A stretch of 64,000 nucleotides of DNA from Sphingobacterium multivorum (GCF_900457465.1 NZ_UAUU01000002.1:558001-622000), one strand, 5' to 3'. Positions 46,758-57,229 are shown, numbered from the stretch's first letter. The notes: generated from the sequence alone by a model not told the origin. Program-made: numbers and translations.

Positions 46758-48098
46758 TTACATTTTTCCTGGCATTTTGGGCATATTACGCATCAATTTA
46801 GCCGCCATCGCCGGATTAGACATCTGCTTCATGACTTTACGCATATCACCAAATTGTTTCAATAACTTATTCACTTCATTAATATCAGTACCTGATCCCT
46901 TGGCAATACGTAAACGACGTTTTTGATCAATGACATCTGGGTTTTCGCGTTCAAAAGGTGTCATGGAATCGATAATCGCTTCGATGGGTTTGAAAGCATT
47001 GTCATCGACTTCAATATCTTTCATTGCTTTCCCAACGCCAGGGATCATTCCCATGAGGTCTTTCATATTACCCATTTTCTTGATTTGTTGAATCTGGGAT
47101 TTAAAATCGTTGAAATCGAATTTATTCTTACGGATTTTCTTTTGGAGCTCTGCGGCTTGCTTCTCGTCAAACTGTTGCTGTGCACGTTCCACTAAGGATA
47201 CCACGTCACCCATACCCAAAATACGAGAGGCCATACGATCAGGGTGGAATACATCCAATGCATCCATCTTTTCACCTGTACCAATAAACTTGATAGGCTT
47301 ATTAACGACAGATTTAATCGATAAAGCTGCACCACCGCGTGTATCACCATCCAACTTAGTCAATACTACACCTGTAAAGTCCAGACGGTCGTTGAACGTC
47401 TTAGCTGTATTCACGGCATCTTGACCAGTCATTGAATCCACAACAAATAGGATTTCGTCTGGCTTTGTCGCCTCTTTAACTGCTGTAATCTCCACCATTA
47501 AAGGCTCATCGATGGCCAAACGACCGGCTGTATCGATGATTACGACATTATTTCCATTGCGTTTTGCTTCTTCCACACCGGCTTTGGCAATCGCAATAGG
47601 ATCGTTAGATTCACGATTCACATACACTGGTACGCCCACTTGTTCGGCAAGCACTTCCAATTGATCGATCGCTGCAGGGCGGTAAACGTCACCAGCCACC
47701 AACAATGGTTTTTTATTCTTTTTATCTTTAAGGTACAAGGCCAACTTACCGGAGAAAGTTGTTTTACCAGCACCATTCAAACCCGCAATTAGAATGACTG
47801 TTGGATTTTTTCCAGTCTCAAGCTCCGTAACAGATCCGCCCATCAAAGCTGTCAACTCATCGTTCATGATCTTCGTCAACAATTGGCCCGGGGAAATACT
47901 TGTCAGTACATTTTCGCCTAAAGCTTTTTGTTTAACATCGTCGGTAAAAGTTTTGGCAGTTTTATAATTCACATCGGCATCCAACAACGCTTTGCGAATT
48001 TCTTTCATCGTTTCTGCAACGTTGATCTCGGTAATACTACCCTGTCCTTTTAATACTTTAAAGGCCCTATCTAACTTATCTTGAAGATTTGAAAACAT
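46758..48098 (-). CDS. ffh: signal recognition particle protein Ffh
   Basis: Ffh binds 4.5S RNA and the signal sequences of nascent membrane proteins and hands them to FtsY. The 446-residue protein has the N domain, the GTPase G domain (GLNGAGKTTFSGKLA, DTAGRLAID, TKLDGDTRGGAALS) and the Met-rich M domain at the end (QMSNPAMAAKLMRNMPKMPGKM region). The P-loop reads GLNGAGKTT; the usual form is GLQGSGKTT. It is monocistronic. A possible -7 box (TAACTTTG, minus strand) lies at 48128-48135. Its 3' end is now adjacent to IS copy 2. Confidence 0.96.
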   Translation of the reverse strand: MFSNLQDKLDRAFKVLKGQGSITEINVAETMKEIRKALLDADVNYKTAKTFTDDVKQKALGENVLTSISPGQLLTKIMNDELTALMGGSVTELETGKNPTVILIAGLNGAGKTTFSGKLALYLKDKKNKKPLLVAGDVYRPAAIDQLEVLAEQVGVPVYVNRESNDPIAIAKAGVEEAKRNGNNVVIIDTAGRLAIDEPLMVEITAVKEATKPDEILFVVDSMTGQDAVNTAKTFNDRLDFTGVVLTKLDGDTRGGAALSIKSVVNKPIKFIGTGEKMDALDVFHPDRMASRILGMGDVVSLVERAQQQFDEKQAAELQKKIRKNKFDFNDFKSQIQQIKKMGNMKDLMGMIPGVGKAMKDIEVDDNAFKPIEAIIDSMTPFERENPDVIDQKRRLRIAKGSGTDINEVNKLLKQFGDMRKVMKQMSNPAMAAKLMRNMPKMPGKM

Positions 48099-48231
48099 AA
48101 AATCTGAATCTTATTCTATATAAACAGCAAAGTTAAAAAAATTGTCTATAGTAACCTCATTAACACCCCATAAAAAATGCGACTATGAAAAATAATCGCA
48201 TTTTTGTAGGATAAAGTTACAATATCCGTAT

Positions 48232-48927
48232 TTAATCACTTCTACGGCCACCGAATAAAATAGACGCATAATACAAAAGTGTTACCAACGCACTTAACGC
48301 CGCTACGACATAAGTCATCGCTGCCCATTTCAAAGCATCTTTCGCACCGTCATGTTCTTCGCCATTATAGGTTACACCAGCATGGTTTAACCATTCCAGT
48401 GCGCGGTTCGACGCATCAAACTCTACGGGCAAGGTGATAAAAGAAAACAGGGTCGTAATAGCCAAAGCCCCCACTCCAACAGCTAAAAGCCAGGGGTTAC
48501 CCCCTTTGGAAAAAGCAAATAGCATAACACCCAGCATCAATACCCATGATGTCATTTTAGAGGCCACATTTACCATCGGAACCATTGCCGAACGGAATCC
48601 CAACCATTTATAGGCTTTGGCGTGCTGTACAGCATGGCCACATTCGTGCGCCGCTACTGCTGCAGCTGCAACACTGCGGCCACTGTAAACTTCAGGACTT
48701 AAATTTACGGTTTTATCTGACGGATTATAGTGATCTCCCAAGCGATCTGGAATAGACACTACCTTTACATCATATATACCGTTATCATTTAACATTTTTT
48801 GCGCAATCTCAGCTCCAGACATCCCATTGCTCAAAGGTATTTCGGCGTATTTCTTAAATTTGTTTTTGAATCTTGTTTGGACAATCAGGCTTACCACCAT
48901 TATTCCAATAAATAAAATCAAGTACAT
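48232..48927 (-). CDS. YugP-type zinc-dependent membrane metallopeptidase
   Basis: This 231-residue integral membrane protein has an N-terminal helix (YLILFIGIMVVSLIV) and a soluble domain containing the zinc motif HECGHAVQHA with EFDAS as the probable third ligand. Two or three more membrane helices toward the C-terminus include TSWVLMLGVMLFAFSKGG and TYVVAALSALVTLLYYA. The family is widespread and its substrate is unknown. It stands alone between ffh and a gene-free stretch. Confidence 0.9.
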   Translation of the reverse strand: MYLILFIGIMVVSLIVQTRFKNKFKKYAEIPLSNGMSGAEIAQKMLNDNGIYDVKVVSIPDRLGDHYNPSDKTVNLSPEVYSGRSVAAAAVAAHECGHAVQHAKAYKWLGFRSAMVPMVNVASKMTSWVLMLGVMLFAFSKGGNPWLLAVGVGALAITTLFSFITLPVEFDASNRALEWLNHAGVTYNGEEHDGAKDALKWAAMTYVVAALSALVTLLYYASILFGGRRSD

Positions 48928-49336
48928 AGCTATTCAATCGTTTTATTTTATTATATGACTATCAAACCTTATTCCAATCGTCGAAAAAAGGTATATGCAT
49001 GAATTTCTAAGATAAAAAAAGTCTTTGACCTGACAAAAAGAACAGGTTCTTCTGATCTCCACATGACATAATTGCCAGATCATTTGGGCAGATAACTCCA
49101 TTATCAGCTTCGTACAGTGAAGCACCTGCGCTATTTAACAAGAATCCAAGATGTAGTCTCATCGGTGAGTATTGGAGATGCGTTTTATTTCAAGTTCGAT
49201 CAGGGAGCTTATTATTGAAGCAAATGGCTTTTGAAAACACGATGCCCAACGGATTGTAGCCTTGCTATACTATTAAGACAAAAGACGAGAAACTATAAAA
49301 GCGTCAAGACTTCCTATAGCTCCAATTAGCAATGCA
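48928..49336. other. gene-free stretch upstream of the YugP gene
   Basis: No ORF of credible length or RNA gene was found in about 410 bp. The sequence has moderate GC and no obvious repeat. A motif near 49195 (TTCGATC) resembles a T-loop, but no cloverleaf can be built. Confidence 0.4.
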
Positions 49337-49370
49337 AATAAAAAGGGGCATTAAAAAATGCCCCCTTTAT
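49337..49370 (-). terminator. Rho-independent terminator for the ECF sigma gene
   Basis: On the minus strand, GGGGCAT-TTTTTA-ATGCCCC is followed by TTTTTATTT, directly after the sigma factor stop. Confidence 0.88.
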
Positions 49371-49966
49371 TATAAATAGCCCATTTGCAGGGTAAGATCA
49401 GTACCTTCAATCATTTTACGTAAATTGCTCAATGCGTAGCGCATCCTCCCTAAAGCAGTATTGATACTTACTTCGGTTATCTCCGCAATATCTTTAAAAC
49501 TCATATCACAAAAGTGACGCATAATAAGCACTTCTTTTTGATCGTCCGGAAGCTTTTGAATCATTTTTTTAAGGTCGACATCAACCTGCTGTTTGAGCAT
49601 TTTTGACTCTGCGCTTTCATCACTAAATTCGAGCACCTCAAAAATATCAAACCCGTCGGCATTCACAATATTCGGAGCACGTTTTGCTTTTCTAAAAAAG
49701 TCAACGATCATATTGTGCGCTATACGTATAGCCCAAGGTAAAAATTTACCTTCTTCATTATATTTACCGGATTTTAAGGTGTTGATGATTTTTATGAAAG
49801 TCTCCTGGAAAATATCTTCAGCAAGATATTCATCTTTTACTTTCATATATATGGAAGTATATATTTTCGATTTATATCGATTCAACAATGCCTCTAGACC
49901 GGACTCTTGGCCACCGACATACATTTGGATCAACTCTTGATCGCTTTTACTTTTTAAAAGTCTCAT
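49370..49966 (-). CDS. ECF-type RNA polymerase sigma factor
   Basis: This 198-residue group 4 sigma factor has region 2 at residues ~20-95, with LAEDIFQETFIKIINTL and FLPWAIRIAHNMIVDFFRK. Region 4 is at about 135-190, with LPDDQKEVLIMRHFCDMSFKDIAEITE and SINTALGRMRYALSNLRKM as the DNA-reading helix. No anti-sigma gene is adjacent, which differs from most Bacteroidetes ECF units linked to FecR or SusC. Such solo sigma factors often control envelope or stress genes. Its own promoter is not evident. Confidence 0.92.
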   Translation of the reverse strand: MRLLKSKSDQELIQMYVGGQESGLEALLNRYKSKIYTSIYMKVKDEYLAEDIFQETFIKIINTLKSGKYNEEGKFLPWAIRIAHNMIVDFFRKAKRAPNIVNADGFDIFEVLEFSDESAESKMLKQQVDVDLKKMIQKLPDDQKEVLIMRHFCDMSFKDIAEITEVSINTALGRMRYALSNLRKMIEGTDLTLQMGYL

Positions 49967-50452
49967 ACGTCACTTACTTCTTTAGCAGTTCGCAAATAAA
50001 TTATCAGTTCTGTGTTAAAATGTAAATGTTTGCCGTATAAACTATCCTTTCTTATTGTAAAACAATCAATTAATCTAAATCCAAATTACCGTAAAATAAA
50101 TGAGTAATCAAATTATTACAATTTATTTTAAGATTTTTTAACATTTAAAAATAAGTTATCTACCTCATAATTCCAAAATAAAGGTTCTTCGACCACAGTA
50201 CGCCCCTTCAGACAAGATGGAATAACAACCTCGAACAGCTCCAAAATAACAAGTTTTAAAGTTATTACTTCATACGGACTTTATAGGGAGCTAATAGGGA
50301 CCTTATAGGGACCTCATTCGGATGAATACCTATAAAATCCGTTTAAAGTCCGTATAAGATTGTTGTTAATATCGTCTAAAAAGTTAAGTTGATACGAGAC
50401 TGTAACGGAACTATCCTTTCTACAATGGCAGTAGAAAAAAAGACGGGATAAA
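49967..50452. other. long intergenic region between the sigma factor and glyA
   Basis: This stretch is AT-rich and gene-free, about 490 bp. It contains the 84-bp hairpin/repeat described at 50272-50355 and nothing else that I can support. Confidence 0.5.
50272..50355. repeat. 84-bp hairpin with internal 11-bp repeats
   Basis: ATACGGACTTTA (50272-50283) and TAAAGTCCGTAT (50344-50355) are perfect 12-bp inverted repeats. Inside are three imperfect tandem units of 11 bp (TTATAGGGAGC, TAATAGGGACC, TTATAGGGACC), with TATAGG/CCTATA pairing across the loop. It could be a structured RNA or an intergenic repeat family. Confidence 0.6.
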
Positions 50453-50490
50453 AAAAGCAGACCCACCGCATCGGTAATTCCGCTTTTTCT
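50453..50490 (-). terminator. imperfect terminator hairpin after glyA
   Basis: On the minus strand, AAAAAGC pairs with GCTTTTT around an inner ACC/GGT stem, followed by Ts. It lies 19 bp after the glyA stop. Confidence 0.6.
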
Positions 50491-50508
50491 ATTCCTATGG
50501 AAAAAGTC

Positions 50509-51780
50509 TTATTTATACAATGGGAACTCAGCCATCATTGCTTTTACTTTACCATGGATCAAATCCAGTTGCGCATCATTAGATGCATTTTTCAATGCCT
50601 CATCGATCAATTCACCGATTTGAATAATTTCATTCTCTTTAATACCACGTGTAGTGATTGCAGCAGTACCAAAACGTACACCTGAAGTCACAAAAGGAGA
50701 ACGTGTATCGAAAGGAACCATATTTTTATTTGTTGTGATACCCGCTTTACCCAATACAGCTTCGGCTTCTTTACCAGAAATATCTTTATTGCGTAGATCC
50801 ACCAACATCAAGTGATTGTCTGTACCACCAGAGATGATCTTATAATCTCTTTCTACAAAGAATTGCGCCAATGCAGCTGCATTTTTCTTTACTTGAACGA
50901 TATATTCCATATACTCATCGGATAAAGCCTCACCATAAGCAATCGCTTTCGCAGCGATTGTATGTTCTAAAGGACCACCTTGCGTACCTGGGAATACAGC
51001 TAAATCCAATAATTGTGTGATTGTACGGATTTCACCTTTAGGTGTTTTGATACCCCATGGATTTTCAAAATCTTTACCGACCATGATCATACCACCACGA
51101 GGGCCACGAAGCGTTTTGTGCGTCGTTGTCGTAACGATATGGCAATGTGGAAGTGGATCATTCAATAAACCACGCGCGATTAAACCTGCAGGGTGAGAAA
51201 TATCTGCCATCACGATAGCGCCAATTTCGTCTGCAACTTTACGGATGCGTGCGTAATCCCAATCACGAGAATAAGCCGAAGCACCACAGATAATCATCTT
51301 TGGTTTTTCACGAAGCGCTGTTTCTTCCAATTGCTCATAGTCAATTAAACCAGTGTCTTCTTTTACACCATAAAATAATGGTTGATAGATCTTACCCGAT
51401 AAGTTCGCTGGCGAACCGTGTGTCAAGTGACCACCGTGAGATAAATCAAGACCTAAAATTTTGTCGCCAGGTTTGATTGTCGCCAAAAAAACAGCCGCAT
51501 TTGCTTGAGCACCAGAGTGAGGCTGAACATTTACCCATTCTGCGCCAAATAATTGTTTTGCACGGTCAATTGCGATGGTTTCGATCTCATCCACAACTTC
51601 ACAACCTCCATAGTAACGTTTTCCTGGGAGGCCTTCTGCATATTTATTTGTCAACACTGAACCAGCAGCTTCCATCACTTGTTTTGAAACAAAGTTCTCT
51701 GAAGCAATTAATTCAATACCTTCTTCTTGGCGTTTAAGCTCATCAGCTATTAAATTAAAAATGGCTTGATCTCTTTCCAT
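50509..51780 (-). CDS. glyA: serine hydroxymethyltransferase
   Basis: GlyA interconverts serine and glycine and feeds one-carbon units into folate. The 423-residue protein carries the PLP lysine in [14 protein letters not shown], the N-terminal [14 protein letters not shown] and the [12 protein letters not shown] region, and matches family length. It is cytoplasmic and usually dimeric. It is monocistronic with its own promoter at 51828-51861. A terminator hairpin lies downstream. Confidence 0.97.
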   Translation of the reverse strand: MERDQAIFNLIADELKRQEEGIELIASENFVSKQVMEAAGSVLTNKYAEGLPGKRYYGGCEVVDEIETIAIDRAKQLFGAEWVNVQPHSGAQANAAVFLATIKPGDKILGLDLSHGGHLTHGSPANLSGKIYQPLFYGVKEDTGLIDYEQLEETALREKPKMIICGASAYSRDWDYARIRKVADEIGAIVMADISHPAGLIARGLLNDPLPHCHIVTTTTHKTLRGPRGGMIMVGKDFENPWGIKTPKGEIRTITQLLDLAVFPGTQGGPLEHTIAAKAIAYGEALSDEYMEYIVQVKKNAAALAQFFVERDYKIISGGTDNHLMLVDLRNKDISGKEAEAVLGKAGITTNKNMVPFDTRSPFVTSGVRFGTAAITTRGIKENEIIQIGELIDEALKNASNDAQLDLIHGKVKAMMAEFPLYK

Positions 51781-51827
51781 TGTTTTTAAATGTTGTAAAG
51801 TAAATTTTGTAGTTTATTTTAATGCCT

Positions 51828-51861
51828 CAAAGATAGCATATTCCATAAAGAATATCGACAA
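51828..51861 (-). promoter_or_regulatory. Bacteroidetes-type promoter for glyA
   Basis: On the minus strand, TATCTTTG (CAAAGATA at 51828-51835) matches TAnnTTTG. TTTTTG lies 23 bp upstream (CAA at 51859-51861). They are 48 bp from the start codon. Confidence 0.6.
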
Positions 51862-52030
51862 AAAGCCATATTTTATTAAATGTTCTTAGAAAAACAGCCT
51901 TATTAATGCGAATTACCTAATTAGGTCGGGATCATTTTATGGTACTATCGGACAAAATAAGCGGACAAAGAATTGAATGTTTCGAAAATGTCAAAAAATC
52001 CAGGTCAAGCAATTTGCCGTTAAAAAAATG

Positions 52031-52038
52031 TATTTTTG
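52031..52038 (+). promoter_or_regulatory. -7 box before the iscA-like gene
   Basis: TATTTTTG is an exact TAnnTTTG match, 27 bp before the start. A TTTG at 52013 is somewhat close for a -33 element. Confidence 0.45.
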
Positions 52039-52065
52039 TATTGGATTGGCTAAAACACTATTAAA

Positions 52066-52416
52066 ATGAGTACAGAACATACAGCAGTTGCTCCTGTTTC
52101 TTTAACAGAGGGGGCAATCAAGGAACTAAATAAATTAAAGGATCAACAAGAAATCTCTGATGATTTTGGTTTACGTGTCGGTGTTGAAGGCGGCGGTTGT
52201 TCCGGTATGAGTTATATCTTGGGCTTTGACCAGAAAAAGGACGGCGATAACGAATACGAAATTCAAGGAATCCGCATCTTTATGAACAAAGCACATGGCC
52301 TATATCTTGCCGGAATGGAAATCGACTTCAAATCGGGACTCGATGCAAGGGGCTTCACATTTAATAACCCCAATGCAACAAGTACCTGCGGATGTGGAAG
52401 CAGTTTTTCAGCATAA
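52066..52416 (+). CDS. iron-sulfur cluster assembly accessory protein (IscA/ErpA type)
   Basis: A-type carriers pass Fe-S clusters to apo-proteins. The 116-residue protein has the three conserved cysteines: one in GGGCSGMSYILGF and two in STCGCGSSFSA at the C-terminus. The body is the HesB/IscA fold. An N-terminal stretch of about 12 residues precedes it (STEHTAVAPVSLTE). It is not next to other isc or suf genes. It ends before a hairpin terminator and precedes ileS. Confidence 0.93.
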   Translation: MSTEHTAVAPVSLTEGAIKELNKLKDQQEISDDFGLRVGVEGGGCSGMSYILGFDQKKDGDNEYEIQGIRIFMNKAHGLYLAGMEIDFKSGLDARGFTFNNPNATSTCGCGSSFSA

Positions 52417-52442
52417 CTGAATTTCAGTACAAATGAAATAAG

Positions 52443-52470
52443 AAAGGGACTGCCATAGGTAGTCCCTTTG
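52443..52470 (+). terminator. Rho-independent terminator after the iscA-like gene
   Basis: AAAGGGACT pairs with AGTCCCTTT, with a GCCATAGGT loop. The following T-run is weak. Confidence 0.75.
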
Positions 52471-52630
52471 TCGTAGTAGACACCACACTCATTTTTTGTC
52501 GGTTGATCGAGGAGAGATTTCAAAAAGTTCGACCTCGATTTAATGAGATTAGTACAACAAAGCCCTCTTTCATTTTCCATCATAAATCACTAAATTAGCG
52601 ACCTTTATAAAAGAAGCATACAACAGTCTG

Positions 52631-55600
52631 ATGTACAAAGAATATAAGCAGTTAAATTTACCCGAGATAGGTAAAGAGATTTTGACCCGTTGGGAACAGG
52701 AAAAAATATTCGAAAAAAAGTATCAATAATCGTCCTGAAAGCAAGACCTATACATTTTTTGAAGGTCCGCCTTCTGCAAATGGCATGCCCGGGATTCACC
52801 ACGTGATGGCACGTACGATTAAGGATATTTTCTGTCGTTACAAGACTTTGAAAGGTTACCAAGTGAAAAGAAAAGGCGGCTGGGATACCCATGGCCTGCC
52901 CATTGAACTTGCTGTCGAAAAAGCCCTTGGAATCACAAAAGAGGATATCGGCAAAAAGATTACCGTAGAACAATATAATGACGCTTGTCGCAAGGAGGTA
53001 ATGAAATATACCGATGTATGGAATGACCTAACCACCAAAATGGGGTATTGGGTTGACCTTGAACATCCTTATATTACTTACAAGAATGAATACATCGAAA
53101 CTTTATGGTATTTATTGAAAGAACTTTACAAAAAAGGTCTTTTGTACAAGGGTTATACGATACAGCCTTACTCTCCGGCAGCAGGTACGGGATTGAGTTC
53201 ACATGAACTTAACCAGCCCGGCACCTATAAAGATGTGAAAGATACCACTATCGTTGCAGAATTTAGACTGATCAAAAGTCAGCTTCATCCAGCTATAGAA
53301 AAATTAGTTGACGACGATGCGGAGGATGTTGCATTCATTGCCTGGACCACCACACCATGGACTTTACCGTCCAACACAGCTTTGGTTGTAGGCAAGAAAA
53401 TAAATTATGTGAAGATCCGAACGTTCAATAAATATACCGGTGCGCCTGTATCCGTCGTATTAGCGAAAGATCTGATCAGCAAACATTTTAAAGCAGAAGG
53501 CGAAAATGCATCCTTCCAAGACTATAAATTGGGCGACAAAGTAATTCCTTGGGAGCTTGCAGCAGAATTTGTGGGCGAAGAGCTTGTTGGCTTGCGTTAT
53601 GAGCAATTGTTGCCTTATATCACCAGCGAGGATTTACAAGAAAATGCTTTCCGCGTTATTCCAGGCGACTTTGTTACGACCGAGGATGGTACGGGTATCG
53701 TCCATGCGGCCCCTACTTATGGTGCGGATGACTTTCGTGTCGCAAAAGAACATGGTGTACCGGGCATCTTGGTGAAAGATGAAAACGGAAAAGAGGTTCC
53801 TACTGTTGACCGTACGGGACGTTTTGTAAGTGAAATCACCGATTTTGCCGGAAGATTTGTCAAAGAGGAATATTACAGTGCAGAGGAACGTTCAAAAGAA
53901 GATTTCAAACCTACGGATGTATTGATCTCTATCAAACTAAAAGAGGACAACAAAGCTTTCGATGTCAAAAAATACGAGCACACCTATCCACACTGTTGGC
54001 GGACAGACAAACCTGTTCTTTACTATCCGCTAGACAGCTGGTTTATCCGCACAACAGCAGTGAAAGAAGATTTGGTTGCCTTAAATAAAACCATCAACTG
54101 GAAACCTGAAGCAACCGGTACTGGACGCTTTGGAAACTGGTTGGAAAACTTGGTAGACTGGAACCTTTCACGTTCACGTTATTGGGGAACTCCACTTCCT
54201 ATCTGGCGCTCAGAAGACGAAAATGAAGAGGTTTGTATCGGTTCCTTACCTGAATTAAAGTCTTTATTGGAAGCTTCTTTGACCTCCGACATTCTGTCTG
54301 AGGATGAAAAAGCGAAAAATAAAGCTTACTTGGATAAATTCGATACCGAACAATTGGACCTTCACCGTCCCTATGTAGACGATATCGTCTTGGTTTCTGA
54401 TGCCGGACAAAAGTTATTCCGCGAACCTGACTTGATCGACGTTTGGTTTGATTCGGGTGCCATGCCCTATGCACAATGGGGACTGGATCACGAAAAATTA
54501 GCCAAAGGGGAACAATTTCCTTTTAAAGCTGGATTCGATCATGCATACCCGGCAGACTTTATTGCTGAAGGGGTTGATCAAACACGGGGCTGGTTTTTCA
54601 CCTTACATGCGATTTCTACGATGATGTACAAATCGGTTTCCTTCAAAAACGTCGTTTCCAATGGCCTGGTATTGGATAAAAATGGAAATAAGATGTCCAA
54701 ACGCCTGGGCAACGGTGTGGATCCATTCTCGACGATCGATCAATACAGTGCCGATGCAACACGCTGGTACATGATCAGCAATGCCGCTCCATGGGACAAC
54801 CTTAAATTCAATATGGAAGGGTTGGATGAAGTCCGTCGTAAATTCTTTGGTACTTTATATAATACCTACGCTTTTTTTGCATTGTATGCCAATATCGATA
54901 AGTTCTCCTATGCAGAATCCGATATTGCGTTGGAGAAACGTCCTGAAATTGATCGTTGGATTATCTCCTTGTTAAATTCGTTGACCAAGGAAGTAGACGA
55001 ATACTTGGCGGATTACGAGCCTACAAAAGCAGCGCGTGCTATTCAAAACTTTGTTGATGAACATCTCAGCAACTGGTATGTCCGTCTTTGCCGTCGTCGC
55101 TTCTGGAAAGGAGATTATACAGAAGACAAAATTTCGGCCTATCAGACACTTTATACATGTCTTGATACGATTGCGAAATTGATGTCGCCAATATCACCTT
55201 TCTTCTCGGACAGGTTATTCCTGGATTTGAATGCAGCAACGAATAAGGAACAAGTTGAATCCGTTCACTTAGCGAATTTCCCGGTTTACAATGAAAGTTT
55301 AGTCGATAAAGATCTGGAAGAACGTATGGCGTTAGCGCAGGACATCTCGTCTTTGACACTTTCCTTGCGTAAGAAAACCTCCATCAACGTACGTCAACCA
55401 TTAAACAAAATTTTGGTTCCGGTACTTGATAGTGCCTTCCAGGAAAAGGTAGAAAAAGTAAAAGATCTGATACTTTCGGAGACGAATATCAAAGATATCG
55501 AGTTTATTACGGACACCACCGGTATCATTAAGAAAAAAATAAAACCAAATTTTAAAGCTCTTGGCGCGAAAGTTGGTAAGGATATGAAGTTAGTTTCTTC

Positions 55601-56045
55601 GTCTATCCAATCGTTGACTATAGATCAAATAAGTTCATTGGAATCAACAGGCGAATTGGCCCTAGCAGGCACGCCATATACGATTCTATTGAGCGATGTA
55701 GAAATTATAGCAGAAGACGTCGAGGGATGGCAGGTAGCGAACCTAGGTAAATTGACCGTAGCATTAGATGTACATATCACCGAAGAATTGAAAAAAGAAG
55801 GTTTGTCAAGAGAATTGATCAACCGCCTACAAAATCTAAGGAAGGATAAAGGATTAGAAGTAACTGATAGAATTAACGTAAAGTTAACAGCTGCTTCAGA
55901 AGTGGTCAATGCTGCCAACGAAAATTTATCGTATATTTGCACCGAAATTCTGGCCGATTCATTGGTATTTGAAGATTCACTAACTGAAGGAGAGACCATC
56001 GAGATCGATGGCAAAGAACTTAAGGCATTAATCCAAAAAAATTAA
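52631..56045 (+). pseudogene. ileS: isoleucyl-tRNA synthetase, one homopolymer frameshift as sequenced
   Basis: IleRS charges tRNA-Ile and is essential. The start at 52631 (MYKEYKQLNLPEIGKEILTR) leads after 27 residues to seven As at 52713-52719. Six As give FEKSINNRPESKTYTFFEGP and an unbroken 1137-residue synthetase. The HIGH-type motif is in PGIHHVMARTIKDI, KMSKR is in NKMSKRLGN, and the editing domain has AWTTTPWTLPSNTA. The C-terminal part is of the long (eukaryote-like) class used by many Bacteroidetes. The gene is almost certainly functional, and the break is a likely sequence error. A dksA-like gene follows after 3 bp. Confidence 0.93.
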
Positions 56046-56048
56046 ATT

Positions 56049-56435
56049 ATGGCAAACAACAACGAGAAAACACGCTATAGCGATTCAGAATTACAAGAAT
56101 TCAAAGATATTATCTTGGACAAGCTTAGAATAGCAAAAGAAGAGCTTTCCTCGTTGACCGCAACGCTAAATAACAGTAATGCTAATGGTACCGACGATAC
56201 TGCTGGAACGTACAAGACATTGGAAGACGGTTCAGCTACTTTGGAAAAAGAGCAAACAAACCAATTGGCTGCTCGTCAAAAGAAATTTATCGACAACCTA
56301 GAAGCAGCGTTGGTGCGCATCGAGAACAAAACGTATGGTATCTGTAGAGAAACAGGAAAACTGATTCAAAAAGAACGTTTGAAAGCTGTTCCACATACAA
56401 CGTTGAGCATCGAAGCGAAAAACAAACAATATTAA
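56049..56435 (+). CDS. TraR/DksA-family transcriptional regulator
   Basis: This 128-residue protein has an N-terminal coiled coil (about 1-90) and the C-terminal DksA-like globular domain. The C-terminal motif YGICRETGKLIQKERLKAVPHTTLSIEAK has one Cys where classical DksA has four. The fold is kept but zinc binding is not expected. DksA-type proteins enter the RNA polymerase secondary channel and modulate transcription with ppGpp. It starts 3 bp after the ileS stop and is probably co-transcribed. This ileS-dksA-lspA order is common in Bacteroidetes. Confidence 0.9.
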   Translation: MANNNEKTRYSDSELQEFKDIILDKLRIAKEELSSLTATLNNSNANGTDDTAGTYKTLEDGSATLEKEQTNQLAARQKKFIDNLEAALVRIENKTYGICRETGKLIQKERLKAVPHTTLSIEAKNKQY

Positions 56436-56452
56436 TTTTAGGCATTAAATAT

Positions 56453-56483
56453 ATGGTCTTTGTTTAGGCAAAGACCATTTTTA
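56453..56483 (+). terminator. Rho-independent terminator before lspA
   Basis: ATGGTCTTTG (56453-56462) pairs with CAAAGACCAT (56469-56478), followed by a T-run. The lspA ATG is only about 8 bp further on, so this may also act on lspA translation. Confidence 0.85.
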
Positions 56484-56490
56484 TAACACA

Positions 56491-57141
56491 ATGAAGGGTT
56501 ATACGAAACCGATCGCGCTTATTGTCGCGATACTTTTAATAGACCAATTGTCGAAGATCTGGGTTAAGTTATCCATGACAATCGGACAAAGCCACCATGT
56601 ATTGGGCAAATTTTTCCAGATTCATTTTATTGAAAACAATGGAATGGCCTATGGGATGGAATTTGGCGGTGATTATGGAAAATTATTTTTGACGGTATTT
56701 CGTATTTTAGCCGTAGCGGGTATTGGATACGGCCTGCATTACATGATCAAAAATAAGTACAACCGGGGTTTCATCTTAAATGTTGCCTTAATTCTTGCCG
56801 GTGCACTTGGAAATATCATCGATTCTGCTTTTTACGGTGTCATCTTTAGTGAAAGCACCTGGTATGATAAAGCGAGTTTGTTTCCAGCAGGTGGTGGTTA
56901 TTCTTCCTTCCTGCACGGGAAAGTAGTCGATATGCTTTATTTCCCATTGATTCAAGGTAACTTCCCTTCTTGGGTGCCCTTTTGGGGTGGTGAAGAGTTT
57001 CTCTTTTTCCGACCTGTATTCAACATTGCAGACTCGGCGATTTCTGTTGGGGTGGTTTTAATCCTATTATTTCAAAAACGGTATTTCAAAACCGAAAAAG
57101 AAGAAAAATCCAGCATACACAGCGAAATCGTTGAAGATTAA
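56491..57141 (+). CDS. lspA: lipoprotein signal peptidase (signal peptidase II)
   Basis: LspA cleaves lipid-modified signal peptides in the inner membrane. The 216-residue protein is longer than the ~165 of enterobacteria. Four membrane helices carry the two catalytic aspartates, in GNIIDSAFYG and FNIADSAISVGV. The N-terminal helix holds the conserved Asp and Lys of LLIDQLSKIWVK. The insert before the third helix (FPAGGGYSSFLHGKVV) is typical of Bacteroidetes. It is positioned after the DksA-like gene. Confidence 0.94.
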   Translation: MKGYTKPIALIVAILLIDQLSKIWVKLSMTIGQSHHVLGKFFQIHFIENNGMAYGMEFGGDYGKLFLTVFRILAVAGIGYGLHYMIKNKYNRGFILNVALILAGALGNIIDSAFYGVIFSESTWYDKASLFPAGGGYSSFLHGKVVDMLYFPLIQGNFPSWVPFWGGEEFLFFRPVFNIADSAISVGVVLILLFQKRYFKTEKEEKSSIHSEIVED

Positions 57142-57154
57142 CGAAATATTCCTT

Positions 57155-57191
57155 AAAAGCCTTGTTAATCGCAAGGCTTTTATTTTTTTTA
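57155..57191 (+). terminator. Rho-independent terminator after lspA
   Basis: AAAAGCCTTG (57155-57164) and CAAGGCTTTT (57172-57181) pair, followed by a long T-run. Confidence 0.9.
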
Positions 57192-57229
57192 CATATAACC
57201 CAATACAACTTCTAAACTCTACTATTCGC

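Noticed and set aside
49190..49260. Possible tRNA-like stretch near 49195 (TTCGATC)
   Set aside because: No acceptor or anticodon stem can be formed around it.
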